From positions 1-64,000 of the forward strand of contig NZ_JADWYK010000013.1 in NCBI RefSeq assembly GCF_015773195.1: a stretch of DNA of 64,000 nucleotides, read 5' to 3'. The notes beneath the pieces were generated by a model, which saw only the letters and a program-made list of their open reading frames with translations, was not told the origin of the DNA and ran no database searches. Each line of letters begins with the position of its first letter. Position 1 is the first letter of the stretch. Source of the DNA: Hymenobacter guriensis. Lineage in GTDB: Bacteria; Bacteroidota; Bacteroidia; Cytophagales; Hymenobacteraceae. A program made the translations under genes and the position numbers. Positions 61,043 through 64,000 of the stretch are shown piece after piece.

Positions 61043-63709
61043 TCAGCGCGGCTGGATGACAAGACGTTTGCTGAGCATGCCTTCTTTGGATGGAAGTTGC
61101 AGGGAATACACTCCCGCTGGTAATGTACCCAGGTGAAGTACGCCTCCTACTAGGCGGGTAGTCAGTACCCGCACTCCTACAAGGTTGAAAAGCTGCACCT
61201 CTACGCCCTCAAGGTTCCAGGGAGCGGTTAGGCGCACTTGCCCGTTAGCCGGGTTAGGATACAGGCTTACCTGGGTGGCCTGGGTGCTGGCGCGGGAGCT
61301 CAGTGCTACCGGGCCGACGGCCTTCTCCAGCGTGTTGAGGCTTTGCGCCAAGTTGGTAAGCGAGTCGGTGGCGGTGCCGCCGCGGCCATCGAGGGGGGCG
61401 TAGAGCTCCAGGCTGGACTTGAGCAGGGAGTCGGCGGCCATGGCCCTGATTTCTTCCTGGTTCATGCCCGCGCGGTAAAAGAGCCAGTCGCGCACCTGTA
61501 GCCGGGCCGGCGCCGCGCTGCCGCCCAGCTCGAAGCGGGTAGGGCGCAAACGCTCGGCGGTGCTGCCTTCCTGCACGCTGTCCACATACAGGTGGGTCAG
61601 GCCGCGGGCGTAGTAGTGCGTCAGCGCCAGCTTGTGCCAGCGGTTGTCGTCGACCTTGACCGTGCCCACAATGCTGCGGCCCTTGGCCGACGTGTAGAGC
61701 ATTTTGCCATTATTGGTGATACTGATGGTACCAGCCGAAATACCGGCGCTGTCGCGAATCTCCACCAGTTGACCCCAGCCACTGGTTTTGAAGCGAATGG
61801 CCTGCGTGAAGGGATGCACAACTTCTTCCGGTACAAAGCGCAGCAGCGTGGTTGCCTGGCCGGCGGTTTTGGCCAGCGTTGTGCCTTCGTTGGTGGCCGT
61901 AGGGCGGCGGCTCGGCAATGCCTTGCCTGCGTGCAGGGCGTCGAACAGGGAAGGTACCAGGGTATAGGCCAGCTCGGCGTGGCCCCGGTCGTTGGGGTGG
62001 AGCGCATCCGACCAGTAGTTGGGCGCCCAGCGGCCCAGCCCGCTCAGGTCGTCGACGGCCCCGAGCAGGTTCACGCTCGGTACATTCCAGCCGTGAATAA
62101 GCAGGTTTATCTGCTGCACAAAGGCGTACTCCGTAGCTGTGTAGTCGTTGCGGGTATAGGTGTTGGTTACCACGGGCACCATGCCATCGGCTTTGGCCCG
62201 CCGAATGAGGGCCGTCAGGTTGGTGCGGAACTGGTCGAAGATGGGCTGGCCACCACCCAGGATGCCTTCGTTGCCGAGGGCCAGGGCGAATACCACGTAT
62301 TTGGCCTGCTGGGGCAGCAGGTCACGCTCGTAGCGGTCCAGCACGTTCAGCGTGTTGTTGCCCGGCACGCTGATGTTGCTGGTCACCCAGGGCTGCCCGC
62401 TGCCCGCGGCAGCACGCTGCGCCAGCAGGCTGGAATAGAGGGACGTGTAGCCGTTGTTATTCGTAGCGCCCGTACCGGAGGGCACCGATGACCCCATGTA
62501 AACCAGCTTCAGGGGGTTCAGCACCAACGGCTCCTTGTAGGGTTCCAGCAGCAGATCATCAAAATACACGCTGCCCGCCGAGCCGGCGGCGTTGCGCCAC
62601 ACGGCCGCGGCCTGCACGAAAGCCGTGCCGGCCGGAATAGCAGCGGTGGCCTCCACTTTAGTCCAGGTACCAGGGGTCGAGCTGACCGTCAGCGAGTCGG
62701 ACTTGAAGGTTCCCAATAGGGCGTTGCTGCTGTTCAGGTAGCGTAGCTCCAGGTACGCAGCCTGGCTGCCCTGCAGGGCGGCGGTGGCGGGCGTGTAGAA
62801 ATACCCGCTGAGCTTGTGAGCCGTCGTCCCGATGGTGTTGACGTAGGAAATCTGCTGCGTCAGCCGCAGGGTGCCGCCCGAAAGCTGCGCGGCGTAACTG
62901 CCCGTGTGCGGAGTGGTAGTACTAACGGCCACCCTGGCGCCCGGGCCAACGGGCACGGTGGTCCAGCTGGTAAGGTTGCTCAGCTCAAAACCGGGATTTT
63001 GAAACGCCGTGTTGACGGGAGCTGCGCGGCCCTCCACGATGTCGATGCGCATCAGGTTGAGGTAGCCGAAAGAACCCGACGTCTTGCTCAGCTCCAGCTG
63101 AATAACCCCGTTGCCGTCGGCTGTAAGGGTGTCGGAGTCGGTGATGGTGTTATTGTTGCCAGGGTAGCCGTTGGCACCCACGTTTGCCCCGGACGTGGTC
63201 TGGCTGACGATGCTCTCGTTGGCCCCGGTGAATTTATAGCGCGACACCCGGGTTTCGGCCGCGGTCTGGCGGCTGCCAAACACATGAAAGACGTAGCGCT
63301 TGCTGCGGTCGAAGCCATTCATGGTCAGGGTAGCCACGGCTGCTGCCCCGGTACCTTCCACGTAGAAATAGTCCTGCGTGGCCGTCGCTACGGCGTACTG
63401 GCCCAGCAGGTCCGCGCTGGGCGTCAGCAGCCCGCCGTTCAGGATGCCATTAGTCCGGAAGTTGGCCCCGACTTTCAGCTTGATGCCCGTAGCCACGTTG
63501 GCCTTGTCTACCAGCCGGAAGGTGTCGGTGATGCCGGTCTGGTTCAGCACGTTGTTCCAGTAGTTGCCGTTAACGTCGGGGCTGGGGGTGATGACCCCGT
63601 TGGTCTTGTCATTCGGCCCGAAATCGACCAAAATAGAAGGCACCGTTTGGGCGTGGGCCTCGCTTAGACCGAAGGCCCCGAGAGTGAGCAGAAGTAGTGT
63701 TTTCTTCAT
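61043..63709 (-). CDS. T9SS-exported SGNH/GDSL hydrolase with LamG-like domain
   Basis: 888 residues, signal peptide ending AHAQ. Order: a malectin-like carbohydrate-binding part (about 25-230: SILVDFGPNDKTNG, FHVFGSRQTAAETRVSRYKF); a beta-sandwich (235-390); an SGNH hydrolase (about 400-590) with KLVYMGSSVPSGTGATNNNG (nucleophile Ser in GSS), ALGNEGILG and the Asp-His pair in DALHPNDRGHAEL; a LamG/concanavalin-like domain (about 620-790); and a type A T9SS sorting tail (LYPNPANGQVRLTAPWN to SKRLVIQPR). Probably a secreted esterase acting on polysaccharides. Confidence 0.88.
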   Translation of the reverse strand: MKKTLLLLTLGAFGLSEAHAQTVPSILVDFGPNDKTNGVITPSPDVNGNYWNNVLNQTGITDTFRLVDKANVATGIKLKVGANFRTNGILNGGLLTPSADLLGQYAVATATQDYFYVEGTGAAAVATLTMNGFDRSKRYVFHVFGSRQTAAETRVSRYKFTGANESIVSQTTSGANVGANGYPGNNNTITDSDTLTADGNGVIQLELSKTSGSFGYLNLMRIDIVEGRAAPVNTAFQNPGFELSNLTSWTTVPVGPGARVAVSTTTPHTGSYAAQLSGGTLRLTQQISYVNTIGTTAHKLSGYFYTPATAALQGSQAAYLELRYLNSSNALLGTFKSDSLTVSSTPGTWTKVEATAAIPAGTAFVQAAAVWRNAAGSAGSVYFDDLLLEPYKEPLVLNPLKLVYMGSSVPSGTGATNNNGYTSLYSSLLAQRAAAGSGQPWVTSNISVPGNNTLNVLDRYERDLLPQQAKYVVFALALGNEGILGGGQPIFDQFRTNLTALIRRAKADGMVPVVTNTYTRNDYTATEYAFVQQINLLIHGWNVPSVNLLGAVDDLSGLGRWAPNYWSDALHPNDRGHAELAYTLVPSLFDALHAGKALPSRRPTATNEGTTLAKTAGQATTLLRFVPEEVVHPFTQAIRFKTSGWGQLVEIRDSAGISAGTISITNNGKMLYTSAKGRSIVGTVKVDDNRWHKLALTHYYARGLTHLYVDSVQEGSTAERLRPTRFELGGSAAPARLQVRDWLFYRAGMNQEEIRAMAADSLLKSSLELYAPLDGRGGTATDSLTNLAQSLNTLEKAVGPVALSSRASTQATQVSLYPNPANGQVRLTAPWNLEGVEVQLFNLVGVRVLTTRLVGGVLHLGTLPAGVYSLQLPSKEGMLSKRLVIQPR

Positions 63710-63788
63710 AGAACTAGGAAAAAAAGCGTTTAAGCATGCGTTTAATCGGATGGAATGCCGCAGCCTGGAGCGGCAGCCTTCCCAAGTG

Positions 63789-64000
63789 CTACTGGTGGAA
63801 ATAGTCGGGCGCCGGGGAATTGCTTGACTCGCCGCGTTTGGGTTGGGCTTTCTTGATCTTTTGCAGCGCGCTCAGCCGGGCGTAGAGTTCGGCAATGCAC
63901 CCCTCATCGAGCAGGCGCTTGGGCTTTTTCAGCTCGTCGGGGTTAGCGGTCCAGCTGGCGGTGAGCAGGCCGTTGGCGTCGCGGGCGTGCTCCCAGGCAT
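63789..64000 (-). CDS. Glycoside hydrolase family 76-like protein, C-terminal fragment
   Basis: The last 70 codons of a minus-strand gene cut by the right edge: WEHARDANGLLTASWTANP, KRLLDEGCIAELYARL, ending DYFHQ. GH76 alpha-1,6-mannanases end with a similar DxxGLxxxxW and LLDxACxIELxARL pattern. If correct, it would act on mannan backbones, complementing the GH92 exo-mannosidase. It sits upstream of the SGNH hydrolase gene on the same strand. Confidence 0.55.
   Translation of the reverse strand, partial: AWEHARDANGLLTASWTANPDELKKPKRLLDEGCIAELYARLSALQKIKKAQPKRGESSNSPAPDYFHQ

Overview
The window fits a high-GC Bacteroidota chromosome, most likely Hymenobacter or a close relative in Hymenobacteraceae. 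The evidence is type IX secretion (T9SS) sorting domains (types A and B), a CHU_C/gliding-motility tail, SusC-like carboxypeptidase-regulatory domains, promoters of the Bacteroidota form TTG-N18-20-TAnnTTTG, and GC-rich coding sequence. The species call is inference; nothing in the window proves it.

Layout. 1-42 is the start of an IS5-type transposase that runs off the left edge. 431-13709 holds two giant secreted fibre-like proteins with S74 intramolecular-chaperone ends and a T9SS protein. 14022-20302 is housekeeping and envelope material: a small barrel-like protein, DinB, PdhB, a small membrane protein, an OmpA/TPR lipoprotein, PspC, a glycosyltransferase and YbaB. 20418-26212 has a CHU_C adhesin, histidine ammonia-lyase, HisRS with an AT-rich core, and a STAS-like protein. 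26584-30279 has two carboxypeptidase-regulatory-domain proteins whose promoters share one operator-like palindrome.

30796-45067 looks like one regulatory unit: HlyD and TolC, then CapA and DUF3160, then an ABC ATPase, an ECF sigma factor, two FtsX/MacB permeases, an NtrC-type sigma-54 activator and its histidine kinase. Two near-identical sigma-54-like promoters, each with a palindromic upstream site exactly 81 bp before its -24 box, precede hlyD and the ATPase gene. The inferred circuit is that the kinase and activator at the end switch on both halves of a tripartite efflux machine.

45068-45441 is an IS1-like remnant. 45442-47453 pairs an RsbQ-type hydrolase with a PAS histidine kinase, translationally coupled. 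47565-53743 holds a GH18 lipoprotein, a YwqK/MORN-repeat protein, a thiolase and a BatB/BatC-like pair. 53883-54266 is a tRNA cluster (Ser-GCT, Pro-TGG, Arg-TCT) interrupted by a large palindrome. 54464-55689 is a complete but frameshifted IS3-family element. 55930-64000 holds a GH92 mannosidase, small proteins, an SGNH/LamG T9SS protein and the end of a probable GH76 mannanase.
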